From RGIG529 sp963929765 (lineage in GTDB: Bacteria; Bacillota; Clostridia; Oscillospirales; Oscillospiraceae): 64,000 nt of DNA. The notes beneath the pieces were generated by a model, which searched no databases, was not told the DNA's origin, and worked only from the letters and a program-made list of their open reading frames with translations. The position numbers and the translations under genes are program-made. The stretch is taken from positions 8,843 to 72,842 of the forward strand of contig CAWVKD010000028.1 of assembly GCA_963929765.1 (NCBI GenBank), given 5' to 3'. Positions 54,129-63,752 of this stretch are shown piece after piece (the stretch's first letter is position 1; each line of letters opens with the position of its first letter).

Positions 54129-55226
54129 TCAAGAAGCTATTTTTGTCTCATTCACTTCAGCGCTTTCCAGCATTTTCTCAATAAAGACTCCATATCCCTT
54201 TTGAGGGTCTTCTACCAGCACATGGGTTACCGCTCCAACAAGTTTTCCATCTTGCAAAATAGGGCTTCCACTCATACCTTGTACAATTCCCCCAGTCGTC
54301 TCTAATAGTCTGGGATCTGTCACACGAATCATTAAGTTTCGTCCGCTGTCAGATAATCCTCGATATACCTTCGTAATTTCAATCTCATATTCACAAACCG
54401 TATCTCCAATAACATTGGATAATATGGTTGCTTTACCCACCTTGGCAGCTGTCCTGCCTATCGCTGGCAAAGGTTCATTGGCTCCAAAATAGCTGGCATC
54501 TCCTATCCGACCAAATACACCAGAATCGGTATTTGCATAAAGAGAGCCCAAATCTTTTGTCAAATCAAATTTGCCCTGCAATTCACCAGGCTCTCCCGAT
54601 TGCCCTTTCACTACATTTGCAACTGTAGAACCCATAATAGAGCCAGATGCCAAAGGGATTAACATCAATGTGTCAATGTCATTGATACCGTGTCCCAAAG
54701 CGCCAAATACGCCGCTCTCCGGATCATAAAATGTTATGGTTCCAATCCCCGCCATGCTATCTCTCGTCCAAGCACCCAAACGATAGCAGCCATCCTCTAC
54801 GCCAAGAGCTGCAGTTGCTTTCATTTCCATTTCTTGTCCATTTCGTAGGACATGCAGTGTTATCTCAGCACCATTTGCAGCCTGCAATGCATTTCTCAGC
54901 TCTTCTGATGATTGGATGACACTCTCATCTACTTTGGTAATAATATCTCCTTCTTTTAGCCCACACAATTTTGCCGGGCACGAGGTCCCGTTTTCCCCAA
55001 CTACTTCAGAGAGCCCAATCACCATCACGCCATCTGCAAACAATTTAATTCCAACCGTTCGCCCAACAGGAATCAGTGTTTTCCCAAATCCTCCTGCCGT
55101 TTCCACAGCCTGTGCTGTGCACCCACGTATTGGCATAATACCCACCAAAATAACTGCCATCACCATACAAAGGCATCGAAAAAGTATGATCCCGATCCCA
55201 GACATGCTATTTGTTTCTTCCTTCAT
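54129..55226 (-). CDS. spoIVB: SpoIVB peptidase
   Basis: Forespore-secreted serine protease that triggers sigma-K activation by relieving BofA inhibition of SpoIVFB. The 365-residue protein has an N-terminal membrane segment (about 10-35), a PDZ domain (about 75-140), the catalytic His in ALGHGINDID and nucleophile Ser in GMSGSPILQ. ATG 55226 follows AAGGGATGGA. bofA is encoded at 26243. It lies upstream of spo0A, the conserved clostridial order. Confidence 0.95.
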   Translation of the reverse strand: MKEETNSMSGIGIILFRCLCMVMAVILVGIMPIRGCTAQAVETAGGFGKTLIPVGRTVGIKLFADGVMVIGLSEVVGENGTSCPAKLCGLKEGDIITKVDESVIQSSEELRNALQAANGAEITLHVLRNGQEMEMKATAALGVEDGCYRLGAWTRDSMAGIGTITFYDPESGVFGALGHGINDIDTLMLIPLASGSIMGSTVANVVKGQSGEPGELQGKFDLTKDLGSLYANTDSGVFGRIGDASYFGANEPLPAIGRTAAKVGKATILSNVIGDTVCEYEIEITKVYRGLSDSGRNLMIRVTDPRLLETTGGIVQGMSGSPILQDGKLVGAVTHVLVEDPQKGYGVFIEKMLESAEVNETKIAS

Positions 55227-55370
55227 TCCATCCCTTCTTCCACCATTGTGAACGCGACCGCAATAGACATTTGCAATCGCCTTTTTAATATGCCAGATTT
55301 CATCGAAATCAAGCATATCTTTTGCTGCCAAAGTCAGACTGCGTTGGCATGGTAGAAATGGTTGCATTTT

Positions 55371-55985
55371 TTAAAAAAAGAAATGTTTGATCTGTTCCCA
55401 CAGTTCAATACACTTAAAGCGGAACACATACCCTTCTTCCTGCTCCGTAATAAGAGCAATCTCATCGTCAGTCAGGCCAGCTGCTCCTGCTACTTCTGCT
55501 ACATCCTCTGTGGCAACACCTGTGCAAAGAGGTGGAAAGAGAACACACCACCAATTGGCTCCTTTTCCTTCGCCTAACACCACCCTCAATGCTGTATATT
55601 CCCCTGCTGGTAATGCAAATCCTTCATATTCTTTTGTTGGAAAAAAAGTCTGCTCCAAAGAGGCTGTTACAGTATAAGTATATCCTTCCTGTCGAACCAC
55701 TTCCTGCCCCGCTGCCGCCAACTTTGGAAGCGCTTCCTGAATTTTTGATTTTGCTTCCTCTAAATCCGTCTCTTGTTCCAACAGCCCTTCCACTTCCTCC
55801 AAAATACGATCTCGGACAAGAAGCTTCACTTCTTGATCTCCTACATTATCGGAATGAGCTACAACATGAAGACGAACCATTTTTTCAGCAAGTGCTGCCT
55901 GTGCCCCGTTGAGTCTCCCTCCAAATAAAAGAGCCACCGCCAGCCCAACCAAAAGAGAAATTTCTATTTTTTTCCATTTGTTCAT
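55371..55985 (-). CDS. spoIIR: Stage II sporulation protein R
   Basis: SpoIIR is exported from the forespore and activates SpoIIGA, which matures sigma-E in the mother cell. The 204-residue protein has an N-terminal membrane/signal segment (about 8-25), the MVRLHVVAHSDNVGDQ motif, and the family NWWCVLFPPLC block. GGCGGTG serves as ribosome site but lies in the 3' arm of a hairpin. It follows ispE and precedes spoIVB. Confidence 0.94.
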   Translation of the reverse strand: MNKWKKIEISLLVGLAVALLFGGRLNGAQAALAEKMVRLHVVAHSDNVGDQEVKLLVRDRILEEVEGLLEQETDLEEAKSKIQEALPKLAAAGQEVVRQEGYTYTVTASLEQTFFPTKEYEGFALPAGEYTALRVVLGEGKGANWWCVLFPPLCTGVATEDVAEVAGAAGLTDDEIALITEQEEGYVFRFKCIELWEQIKHFFF

Positions 55986-55992
55986 AAAAACA

Positions 55993-56031
55993 CCGCCTAT
56001 CCAAAAAACATTCTGTTTTTAGGATAGACGG
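55993..56031 (-). other. Hairpin covering the spoIIR ribosome site
   Basis: On the - strand a 10-bp stem (56031-56022 with 56002-55993, one G-U) extends through A5/T5 pairing inside. The spoIIR Shine-Dalgarno bases are in its 3' arm, and T5 follows just before the ATG. It may serve as both the ispE terminator and a translation control. Confidence 0.65.
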
Positions 56032-56043
56032 TATTATCTCGTT

Positions 56044-56904
56044 TTAAACTGGCTGCGTTAAAAAACATTCGGAATATTGTTGTTGTAAGGTTAGAAATGC
56101 ATTTTCAGCTTTTCCACGTGCCGCAAATATTCCGAACATTGTTGGGCCTGTTCCACTCATTGAAACGCCCAATGCTCCACTATCGATCATTACAGTCCGA
56201 ATTTGTGCCAATTCTTCTTGGCGCTTTGGTTCCAAGACTGATTCAAACACGTTATATACTCGCCTGGCAACGCCTTCCAAGTCGCCTGCCTTTAATGCTA
56301 ACAACACACCTGCTGTATCTGGCCTGCATCGAATTTTTTCTACACGAAGGCGAGAAAACAACACTGGTGTTGAAACGGAAAATTTTGGCTTACATATGAC
56401 CAAAAAACAAGTCGGGAGTGGTGGTAAAGGACGCAACCGCTCTCCTTTCCCTTCCGCAAGCATTGTGCCGCCATATAGACAGTAAGGAACATCTGAGCCC
56501 ACCAATTCTCCTACTTGCTGCAATTCCTGCTGTGACAAAGCCCCATATCGCTCATTCAGCATACGGAGAACAGCCGCTCCATCGCTGCTGCCCCCTCCCA
56601 TTCCTGCACAAACAGGAATCCTTTTTTGGAGCTGGATACTCAGACCTGGAAAAGGCAAATGTGCGGCTTCAAAATAGCACCTTGCAGCTACAGCTGCCAA
56701 ATTTTTTTGGTCATTCGGCAAATGCGGGGCATCTGTATGGATGTGTATCGTGCTGTCTCCCGTTTCTGTTAGAGTGATGGTATCCCACAACTCCACCGTT
56801 TGCATTACCATACATAGATCATGATAACCATCTGATCTCCGTGCGGTAACATCCAATGTCAAATTCAATTTGGCAAATGCCTTCTCTGTTCTTGAAAATG
56901 GCAT
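56044..56904 (-). CDS. ispE: 4-diphosphocytidyl-2-C-methyl-D-erythritol kinase
   Basis: IspE is the fourth enzyme of the non-mevalonate isoprenoid route. The 286-residue GHMP kinase has KAFAKLNLTLDVTARRSDGYHDL, the ATP loop PVCAGMGGGSSDGAAVLRML (about 91-110) and the C-terminal GVSMSGTGPTMFGIF. GAGGAGACCAGC precedes the ATG. It is expressed with DUF1015 and upstream genes. Confidence 0.96.
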   Translation of the reverse strand: MPFSRTEKAFAKLNLTLDVTARRSDGYHDLCMVMQTVELWDTITLTETGDSTIHIHTDAPHLPNDQKNLAAVAARCYFEAAHLPFPGLSIQLQKRIPVCAGMGGGSSDGAAVLRMLNERYGALSQQELQQVGELVGSDVPYCLYGGTMLAEGKGERLRPLPPLPTCFLVICKPKFSVSTPVLFSRLRVEKIRCRPDTAGVLLALKAGDLEGVARRVYNVFESVLEPKRQEELAQIRTVMIDSGALGVSMSGTGPTMFGIFAARGKAENAFLTLQQQYSECFLTQPV

Positions 56905-56924
56905 GCTGGTCTCCTCTTTGGTTT

Positions 56925-58208
56925 TTACCGAATTTTACGGCATTCCAAATAATATCGTTTGTCCCATGCTTCTCCCATAGAAAAGGTCTTTCGGGGCAGT
57001 ACTCCTTCTGCCATAACAGTGGGGAACAGCTGAGACTTAGCCATGGCGGGCAGAACGAAACCGATATTGCCAGGCTGCCGAGCCAATTCGCAGGTGACAT
57101 CTGCACCATGAATATAGTCAACTCTGCCCCCATACGCTTTGATATATTCATCTAAAAAGTTTTGAAGTGTGCCCACCTCTAGCTTTGCTTTTGGATGAGG
57201 CACAGTAATAACACCTTCTTCATCTCCAAAAACATACCGGATTTGGTGTCCTTCTCCCTCTCCCTGGAATGCACCTTTATACCAGAGTAGTAGTTCTTTG
57301 ATTACTTTTTCAGGAGACACATCAAATACTACTCGGTGAATAGGTTCAAACTCTAAAGAATCATCGTGTAAATTGACAAGTTCTGCCATTGCAAACCGAG
57401 CTGGCATAGTGTCCCACTTTTCTTCCGGTGTCATCCTTTTTTGCCGTTCATAGTTTTCTTTTGCCGTTGCAAGAGAGTGATTTCCATCTCCAACAGCAAA
57501 AAGCAAAACTGGCACATTTGGCATATGATACTTTTCCGCTACTGTAGAAGGATCTGCAAGCGCTGTTAAGGCTTCTGCCAGCTGTTCTTCCTGCTCTTTT
57601 GTCATCTGCCATCCAGCAATAGAACCACCATGTTCCATAAGATCAAAGTGGTACAATGGCTTCATTTTCGCCGTTTGAGTTCCCACAGCCTCAATGGCCG
57701 TTTTCCCTGGATCATCAACAAGAAGCATAATGTGGGATGTCTCTAAAGGTGCGTCTTTTCGCACCGCTACTCTTGGGGGAATGCGACTAAGAACGGTACC
57801 CTCTGTAGCCCGGATCAAAGAAGTTGCACCTGGGCGATAGTCATATTGTTCCAAATCGACTACTCCTACTATCCCGCGGCGGATCTTTCCGTTGGCTTGG
57901 GTACGTTCTACATAAATTAAACTGTGTTCCACTGTTTGAAAAACACCCTCTGACAAATATTTTGTCATGGTTTCGTTAATCTCTCGAACACTCTCTGCTT
58001 CCCGTTTTGTTCCCAAACGACTTTCTGGTAGAATAAGACGCAATGTAGACGGGGTATCACCCACAAATTGCTCTACCCGCTCCCAATATTCTGGTTGAGA
58101 AGTAAATTGATCGCAGGCCACAACACTCCATCGAGTCATATCTTTCTGCTTCGGCAGTAAAAAATCTGCTGGAGAAAATCCCAACTGTTCCAATCGTTTC
58201 TTCATCAT
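56925..58208 (-). CDS. DUF1015 family protein
   Basis: A 427-residue protein of the DUF1015 family, whose biochemical function is not firmly established. Typical motifs are DQFTSQPEYWERVE, ATEGTVLSRIPPRVAVR, VGDGNHSLATAKENYE and FAMAELVNLHDDSLEFEPIHRVV. It lies between apgM and ispE, with gaps of 20-25 bp, so it is part of the same operon. In some genomes relatives sit near serine metabolism genes; only apgM and an aminotransferase are near here. Confidence 0.85.
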   Translation of the reverse strand: MMKKRLEQLGFSPADFLLPKQKDMTRWSVVACDQFTSQPEYWERVEQFVGDTPSTLRLILPESRLGTKREAESVREINETMTKYLSEGVFQTVEHSLIYVERTQANGKIRRGIVGVVDLEQYDYRPGATSLIRATEGTVLSRIPPRVAVRKDAPLETSHIMLLVDDPGKTAIEAVGTQTAKMKPLYHFDLMEHGGSIAGWQMTKEQEEQLAEALTALADPSTVAEKYHMPNVPVLLFAVGDGNHSLATAKENYERQKRMTPEEKWDTMPARFAMAELVNLHDDSLEFEPIHRVVFDVSPEKVIKELLLWYKGAFQGEGEGHQIRYVFGDEEGVITVPHPKAKLEVGTLQNFLDEYIKAYGGRVDYIHGADVTCELARQPGNIGFVLPAMAKSQLFPTVMAEGVLPRKTFSMGEAWDKRYYLECRKIR

Positions 58209-58232
58209 TCCTTCGTCACTCCTGCTGGTTCT

Positions 58233-59474
58233 TTATTCCCCGTTCATCTGAAACAACATGGACATCAGTCGGGTCCCATCTTCCACATATCTCCCCTGTT
58301 CTCCCGACTTTTCGTCATAAGGCAACCCTGCCCCAGTATCTACGCCACTTTCATATAACAAAAACGGCACGGGATCACCGTCATGTCCTCTGGTTGAGGT
58401 TAAAGTTTTATGGTCACTTAAAATTAATATGCGATATGGAATCTCTGCTTGCTCCATAGCTTTTGTCAATGGTTCCACTACCCAATGATCCAATCTTCTA
58501 ATAGCTTCTATCTTTCCTTCCGTATCTCCGTTATGAGTACACTCATCCGGTGCTTCAATATGCACAGCAACAAAATCATAAGGTCCTAAGAGAGCTTTGA
58601 CTGCCGCATCCACTTTTCCTTGGTAATTGGTATCCAATTCTCCTGTGGCACCTTCTATCAATTGAATATCTAAACCCAAAAGCCTCGCAATACCGTGGCA
58701 CAAAGGCACCGCAGAAATAACCATTCCTTTTTTATGGTATTTTTCCGCAAAGGAGTCTAACGCCACTGCTGTTCCTTCTGCCCAAAACCAAATTCCATTG
58801 GCAGGCCGTTTTCCTGCCTTTCGCCTGGCTTCGTTTAGTGGATGATGATCCAAAATCGCATGAGCTTTTTCCATTAACGCCTGCAACACAGCTGCATTCT
58901 CACAGCCTTTGGGCATCAACGGCCCAATCACTTCTCCCAAATGATCATGAGGCGGCGCGGCCACAAGTCCTTCTATCGAAGCACCCTTCTGTACAGCAAT
59001 ATGTCGAAAAGAAGGACTTGGATAAATTTTCATATTTGCCTGTTTGGCTAAAGGCGCAAATTCTGGATGGGAAAAGAGCGCATTAATGATAGCAATGGAC
59101 TCTTCTCCTTCAATGGAGCCTGCATTATGGGATACAATTTTCTTTTCCAAAAAAGGCTTATCCCCATCTTCATATGTTACCATATTGCATCGGTAAGACA
59201 CATCACCTGGCGAAAGTGATATGCCAGATCCCGCCGCTTCCAATGGAGAGCGTCCTGTGTAGCATGTCCGTGGATCTGCCCCGAAAATGGACAGGATAGC
59301 CGTATCACTGCCGGGAGGTACTTCCACAGGCACTGTTCTTACTCGCCCTACTTCTCCTTGTTTAGCTAGGTTGTCCATGCAAGGAGTATCTGCCACTTGT
59401 ATAGGAGTGCGTCCTCCTAAAGACGGCACCGGATTATCTGCCATGCCGTCTCCAATCACTAAAATATACTTCAT
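58233..59474 (-). CDS. apgM: Cofactor-independent phosphoglycerate mutase (ApgM type)
   Basis: The enzyme interconverts 3- and 2-phosphoglycerate using two metal ions. The 413-residue protein belongs to the archaeal-type alkaline-phosphatase fold group: GDGMADNPVPSLGGRTP at the N-terminus, GSDTAILSIFGADP around the nucleophile Ser, and HIEAPDECTHNGD and LSDHKTLTSTRGHDGDPVPF with metal ligands. It heads the apgM-DUF1015-ispE transcription unit. Confidence 0.93.
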   Translation of the reverse strand: MKYILVIGDGMADNPVPSLGGRTPIQVADTPCMDNLAKQGEVGRVRTVPVEVPPGSDTAILSIFGADPRTCYTGRSPLEAAGSGISLSPGDVSYRCNMVTYEDGDKPFLEKKIVSHNAGSIEGEESIAIINALFSHPEFAPLAKQANMKIYPSPSFRHIAVQKGASIEGLVAAPPHDHLGEVIGPLMPKGCENAAVLQALMEKAHAILDHHPLNEARRKAGKRPANGIWFWAEGTAVALDSFAEKYHKKGMVISAVPLCHGIARLLGLDIQLIEGATGELDTNYQGKVDAAVKALLGPYDFVAVHIEAPDECTHNGDTEGKIEAIRRLDHWVVEPLTKAMEQAEIPYRILILSDHKTLTSTRGHDGDPVPFLLYESGVDTGAGLPYDEKSGEQGRYVEDGTRLMSMLFQMNGE

Positions 59475-59522
59475 GATCGTATCTTCTTTCTATGAATCTA
59501 GTGCCAATTCATGGTGTCTAAA

Positions 59523-59551
59523 ATAGTATGTACGAAATTTCAGCCCATCAA
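59523..59551 (-). promoter_or_regulatory. Candidate promoter of apgM
   Basis: TTGATG (59551-59546), 17-base spacer, TACTAT (59528-59523). Confidence 0.55.
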
Positions 59552-59575
59552 CCATCATTTAATAAATATCATAGT

Positions 59576-60766
59576 TCAGCGCTTTTGCCCTTGTTTTACT
59601 CTTGCAAGAAATTGTTCCATTCGCCGTAAAGCTTCTGAAATTCCTTCTTTGGAAGTAGCATAACAGCAACGAACAAATCCTTCTCCTCCTGCGCCAAACG
59701 CTGTTCCGGATATAACTGCTACTTTTTCTTCCATCAAAAGTCGCTCACAAAACTCATCTGAAGGCAAGCCACTGCTGCGAATGCAAGGAAAGACATAAAA
59801 AGCCCCTCTGGGCTCAAAACAGTCAAGCCCTATACTTCGTAAACCATTTACAATCAATTTTCTCCGTTCATCATAAGAGTTGCGCATATTGGAAATATCT
59901 TCCATTCCATTTCTCATGGCTTCTATTGCCGCATATTGACTCATAGTGGGAGCGGACATAATGCCATACTGGTGAATTTTGATAATCTGTTCAATCAGCC
60001 TCGGTGCACCGCAAATGTATCCTAAACGCCATCCTGTCATAGCAAAAGCTTTTGAAAATCCACTAACAATAATTGTTCTTTCATACATACCGGGAATATT
60101 GGCCATCGAGACATGTTTTTTCCCATAGGTGAGTTCCGCATATATTTCATCAGATAACACCACAATATTAGTGCCCTCTAAAATCTTGGCCAAAGCTTCT
60201 AGATCTTGTCGTTCCATAATGCCGCCAGTAGGATTGCTGGGATAAGGCAACACTAACATTTTGGTTTTTTCGGTAATAACATTTCGCAACTCTTGTGCTG
60301 TAAGACGAAATTCGTTTTCCGCTTTCGTCTCTACATATATGGGTACACCTCCAGCCAGTTCTACCAACGGGCCATAACAAACAAAAGAAGGAGTTGGAAT
60401 GATAACTTCATCGCCAAAATCCACCAATGCACGAATGGCTAAATCAATGGCTTCACTACCACCCACTGTAATGCAGATCTGATCTTCCGCCTCATAATGT
60501 AAATCAAATGCACGTTTCATATAGGCAGAAACCTCCTTGCGGAGTTCCGTCATACCCGCATTTGAAGTATATTTTGTATAGCCAGCCTGCAATGATTGGA
60601 TGCCTACTTCTCGAATGTGTTCTGGAGTCACAAAGTCTGGTTCTCCCACACCCAAGGAAATGACATCATCCATCTCTGCTAAAATATCAAAAAATTTTCG
60701 AATTCCGGATGGCTGTAGTCCTACAGCACGCTTTGACAAGATGGAGTCATACTGCAGCATACTCAT
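59576..60766 (-). CDS. Class I/II PLP-dependent aminotransferase
   Basis: A 396-residue aminotransferase of the aspartate/aromatic group. It has SLGVGEPDFVTPEHI, the PLP anchoring YPSNPTGG, the catalytic Lys in SGFSKAFAMTGWRLGY, and the C-terminal substrate Arg in GFVRCCYATS. ATG 60766 follows AAAGGAAGC; the longer start at 60805 has no site. It has its own promoter. Exact substrate cannot be assigned. Confidence 0.9.
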   Translation of the reverse strand: MSMLQYDSILSKRAVGLQPSGIRKFFDILAEMDDVISLGVGEPDFVTPEHIREVGIQSLQAGYTKYTSNAGMTELRKEVSAYMKRAFDLHYEAEDQICITVGGSEAIDLAIRALVDFGDEVIIPTPSFVCYGPLVELAGGVPIYVETKAENEFRLTAQELRNVITEKTKMLVLPYPSNPTGGIMERQDLEALAKILEGTNIVVLSDEIYAELTYGKKHVSMANIPGMYERTIIVSGFSKAFAMTGWRLGYICGAPRLIEQIIKIHQYGIMSAPTMSQYAAIEAMRNGMEDISNMRNSYDERRKLIVNGLRSIGLDCFEPRGAFYVFPCIRSSGLPSDEFCERLLMEEKVAVISGTAFGAGGEGFVRCCYATSKEGISEALRRMEQFLARVKQGQKR

Positions 60767-60816
60767 TCGCTTCCTTTCTCTTTGTCCTCGTGAGACAAAC
60801 ACCATATAGTTTCTCC

Positions 60817-60844
60817 ATTATACTACAAATCACTTTCTTTTCAA
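60817..60844 (-). promoter_or_regulatory. Promoter of the aminotransferase gene
   Basis: TTGAAA (60844-60839), 16-base spacer, TATAAT (60822-60817). Confidence 0.75.
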
Positions 60845-61016
60845 GCAAAACTTCATAAAAAGCTGCTTTCTTCCTGATTTTCGGCTTATTGTTCATTTGA
60901 ATCTTAAATATTCTATGCTTTCTTTCTTGCCCATAATTTTTTGCACTATGTTTGCATAATTTCATTGAACCGGGAAAAACTACTCCCGTCGGCGTCAAAA
61001 GAGAGGAGTCTCAGAA

Positions 61017-61229
61017 ATGATTATGGATAAAATCGCACTGGTTCTGGCCATCATTGGTGGCTTGAACTGGGGCAGTATCGGATTATTTCAATTTGATATT
61101 GTAGCATTCGCCTGTGGCGGAATTGCCTCGCCTGTTAGTCGTGTTATTTACACGCTGGTAGGACTTGCCGCTATCTGGTGTATTTCTCTTCTGTTCCGGG
61201 ATCGTAACCCGGTAGAACACGACGGATAA
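61017..61229 (+). CDS. DUF378 small membrane protein
   Basis: A 70-residue protein of the DUF378 (YuzA-like) family with two membrane segments (about 4-22 and 38-60) and the signature GGLNWGSIGLFQFDIVAF. Function unknown. ATG 61017 has GAGAGGAG eight bases upstream. Its stop codon lies inside the long palindrome shared with the converging gene. Confidence 0.85.
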   Translation: MIMDKIALVLAIIGGLNWGSIGLFQFDIVAFACGGIASPVSRVIYTLVGLAAIWCISLLFRDRNPVEHDG

Positions 61230-61273
61230 CACAACAAAGGGACGACAGTTGTCGTCCCTTTGTTGTGTTATCC
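61224..61273. terminator. 24-bp perfect palindrome spanning both stop codons
   Basis: Bases 61224-61247 are perfectly complementary to 61250-61273 with a 2-base centre. The stop codons of both converging genes (61227-61229 and 61268-61270) lie inside the arms. It probably terminates both transcripts, though there is no clear T run. Confidence 0.75.
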
Positions 61274-61993
61274 ATTCTGACACAGATCCATAACTACAGT
61301 ACCAGCCAATAAAAGCCCTGCACAAGCAGGAACCCACGGAACACTAGCTGGTATACTTCGTCTTCCTTTTGGCGGTATTTCCCACTGCTCTGCCTTGACG
61401 GGGATTTCCGGGGAATATACAACTTTATGGTGTAAAATTCCTCTTTGCCTCAATTCCTTCCGGACCACTCGAGCCAGTGGGCAGCCGCTGGTCTTCGAGA
61501 TATCTGCCACCCGAAATGCGGATCCATCCAGTTTGTTGCCTGTTCCCATAGATGATATAATAGGAATGTTTTGCGTAATTGCTGTCTCAATCAAGTCTAA
61601 TTTACAGGACACCAGGTCTATAGCATCAACAATATAATCGTAACTCGTTCCATCAAAAAAAACTTCCCGCCTGGATTTGTCATAATACTCTACTTTGGCA
61701 TTTACTTTACAAGCTGGATTAATGTCTTTGACCCGTTGAGCCATGACCTGTGCCTTCGCCATTCCTAATGTAGAGTGCGTGGCACCAATTTGCCGATTAA
61801 GATTTGTTTTTCCTATGATGTCATGATCCACAAGGGTCAGAGCTCCAATTCCAGCCCGTGCCAATCCTTCCACAACATATCCGCCTACGCCACCTAAACC
61901 AAATACAATAATATGGGCGGCTTTTAATCGTTCCATGGAAGATGCACCCAACATCATTTCCGTCCGCAAAAACGATTCTCTATCCCAGGTCAT
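61268..61993 (-). CDS. tcdA: tRNA threonylcarbamoyladenosine dehydratase (ThiF family)
   Basis: TcdA cyclises t6A37 of tRNA to ct6A using ATP. The 241-residue E1-like protein has the nucleotide site VFGLGGVGGYVVEGLARAGIG, the Asp and Arg in DHDIIGKTNLNRQI, and the CSxRG-type late motifs. Other ThiF members are possible, but the length and the start RTEMMLG fit TcdA/CsdL. It has no obvious partner gene here. Confidence 0.88.
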   Translation of the reverse strand: MTWDRESFLRTEMMLGASSMERLKAAHIIVFGLGGVGGYVVEGLARAGIGALTLVDHDIIGKTNLNRQIGATHSTLGMAKAQVMAQRVKDINPACKVNAKVEYYDKSRREVFFDGTSYDYIVDAIDLVSCKLDLIETAITQNIPIISSMGTGNKLDGSAFRVADISKTSGCPLARVVRKELRQRGILHHKVVYSPEIPVKAEQWEIPPKGRRSIPASVPWVPACAGLLLAGTVVMDLCQNG

Positions 61994-62013
61994 GTTTGCC
62001 TCCTATATGAAAT

Positions 62014-62049
62014 GAAAAGCGTCTCAAACCGTGGTTTGAGACGCTTTTC
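62014..62049. terminator. Terminator of the PrsA-like gene
   Basis: A perfect 17-bp inverted repeat (62014-62030 with 62033-62049) follows the stop at 62051. Confidence 0.85.
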
Positions 62050-62050
62050 T

Positions 62051-63559
62051 CTACTTTACATACTTTAAGCCACTTTCATCCCGTTCCAAAGGATAATTCT
62101 CTTTCATGCCTTCATACCACTCTTCATATTCCGCATTCTGCTTTGCACTTTCTACTTGCACTTTCCAATAGGGCTCGTCTACACCAACGATATATACAAT
62201 ATAGCAAGATCCATCTTCTGTTTCTATCAGTGTGGCATCACCAGCTTGACGTCCCTCTGCAAAAACCCATTCGCTTACATCGGTTGCCAACGTGCTTTTA
62301 TTGGCTTGTTCATACAAACCACCTTCTTCTTTTGTGGTCGTATCATCAGAGTATTGTTTCGCTAAATTGGCAAAACTAGCTTCCGTTTTATCGCCCTGTT
62401 CCCATTCATTGAGAATGCTTTCTGCTTCACTTTTCGTAGCGGCTTTTTGCTCATCTGTCACGGCATCTGTACCTTCCAATGCCTCTGGAGAGATTAAGAT
62501 CTGTCGAATATTCATTGTTGCATATTCGTTGCGGTTGCGGCTTTGAAACTGGACCACATAATAACCGTTGTCCTCTTCTGAAACAGTTACATCTCCTTCT
62601 TTGCGATCCTGAGAAAAAATCCATTCTTCATATGCCATGCCACTTATATCTGATTTCGAAACATCGGTCATTGTAGTGGCAGAAGCATCTTCGTACATTT
62701 CTTTTTCATCTTCTCCCGCATACTCTTGTGCCAAAGTTGTAAAATCTTGGCCTGCTTTTACTTTCTCTGCCATCTCGTTTGCCAAATTGGAGGCCTGTTC
62801 CATTGCGGCGTTAGTCTCTTCCTCTGTTGCTTCTATAGGATTGCCTTCCTCATCTGTTCCAGTTTCAGGCGTACCATCAAAGAAAAAGTATCGGCAGCTT
62901 ATAACATCAAAATCATCTTTGTGTTCAGAATAGTATGCAGAAATTTCATCGTCTGAGTATTGCATCTGTTCCATTAAATAAGTTGTGTAATCATCTGCCA
63001 ACAGCATATTCTCCAGCTGCTCGAAATAAAGTTTTTCCGTCACACCTGTACCTAGGGACGCAAAATAAGTCCCTTTCGTGATATTATTATTAACACAGTA
63101 GGCAGTAATTTCATCTTTTGTTTCCTGCAAATATGCCTGGCTCTCTTCAGACAAGGAAACATCGGCTTTACGCGCCTCCGTAGAGAGAATAATCGCACGC
63201 TGCATATTATCGATTCCCATGTCTTTAAAATAATCTGCCCAAGTCTCGCCATCTTCCCCGTATGCTTGTTGATCCAAAGGTTTACTGGTATCCAAGCCGA
63301 AAGCCGATACATACTGGCCATACATATTTAAAAATTGATTATATGCGCTGTAGTAATAAAATTGTACCACCCCTGTAGTATACTTCTGATCGCCAATGGT
63401 TACCGCTGTTTTGGATTTTTGGATGATTCCAGAGTTCCAAATAGCTAATGCAACAATGGCTATGAGTACAACCACAGAAATAATAATAGTCGCTATTTTT
63501 CCACGATTCTTTTTCCGTTCATCCGGTCGACTCTGTCGGCTATTACTTCCTTTGCTCAT
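62051..63559 (-). CDS. PrsA/SurA-like secreted peptidyl-prolyl isomerase
   Basis: A 502-residue exported foldase-type protein. A basic N-terminus (residues 1-20) precedes a membrane segment (about 20-40), without a lipobox Cys. It has a SurA_N-like helical region (about 60-190) and two parvulin-like regions, the clearer one with NEYATMNIRQILISPEAL and a later YIVYIVGVDEPYW. The acidic inserts are rich in Glu and Asp. ATG 63559 follows GGAAGGAAGCAC. Isomerase activity is inferred, not certain. Confidence 0.8.
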   Translation of the reverse strand: MSKGSNSRQSRPDERKKNRGKIATIIISVVVLIAIVALAIWNSGIIQKSKTAVTIGDQKYTTGVVQFYYYSAYNQFLNMYGQYVSAFGLDTSKPLDQQAYGEDGETWADYFKDMGIDNMQRAIILSTEARKADVSLSEESQAYLQETKDEITAYCVNNNITKGTYFASLGTGVTEKLYFEQLENMLLADDYTTYLMEQMQYSDDEISAYYSEHKDDFDVISCRYFFFDGTPETGTDEEGNPIEATEEETNAAMEQASNLANEMAEKVKAGQDFTTLAQEYAGEDEKEMYEDASATTMTDVSKSDISGMAYEEWIFSQDRKEGDVTVSEEDNGYYVVQFQSRNRNEYATMNIRQILISPEALEGTDAVTDEQKAATKSEAESILNEWEQGDKTEASFANLAKQYSDDTTTKEEGGLYEQANKSTLATDVSEWVFAEGRQAGDATLIETEDGSCYIVYIVGVDEPYWKVQVESAKQNAEYEEWYEGMKENYPLERDESGLKYVK

Positions 63560-63676
63560 GTGCTTCCTTCCTCTCCATTTCCAGATGATAGGCATACTCC
63601 ATCTGTCGGTGTAAACATACAACATTAACATGTTTACTAAAACCATTTTTCATAAATTGCCCTTCGCAATGGTGTT

Positions 63677-63705
63677 ATTATAGCGTAAAACCCACTGTCT
63701 TGCAA
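63677..63705 (-). promoter_or_regulatory. Promoter of the PrsA-like gene
   Basis: TTGCAA (63705-63700), 17-base spacer, TATAAT (63682-63677). Confidence 0.8.
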
Positions 63706-63752
63706 GCAAAAGCCATCTCTTTCATAAATTCTTTACAAACTTCTCCAAAAGG

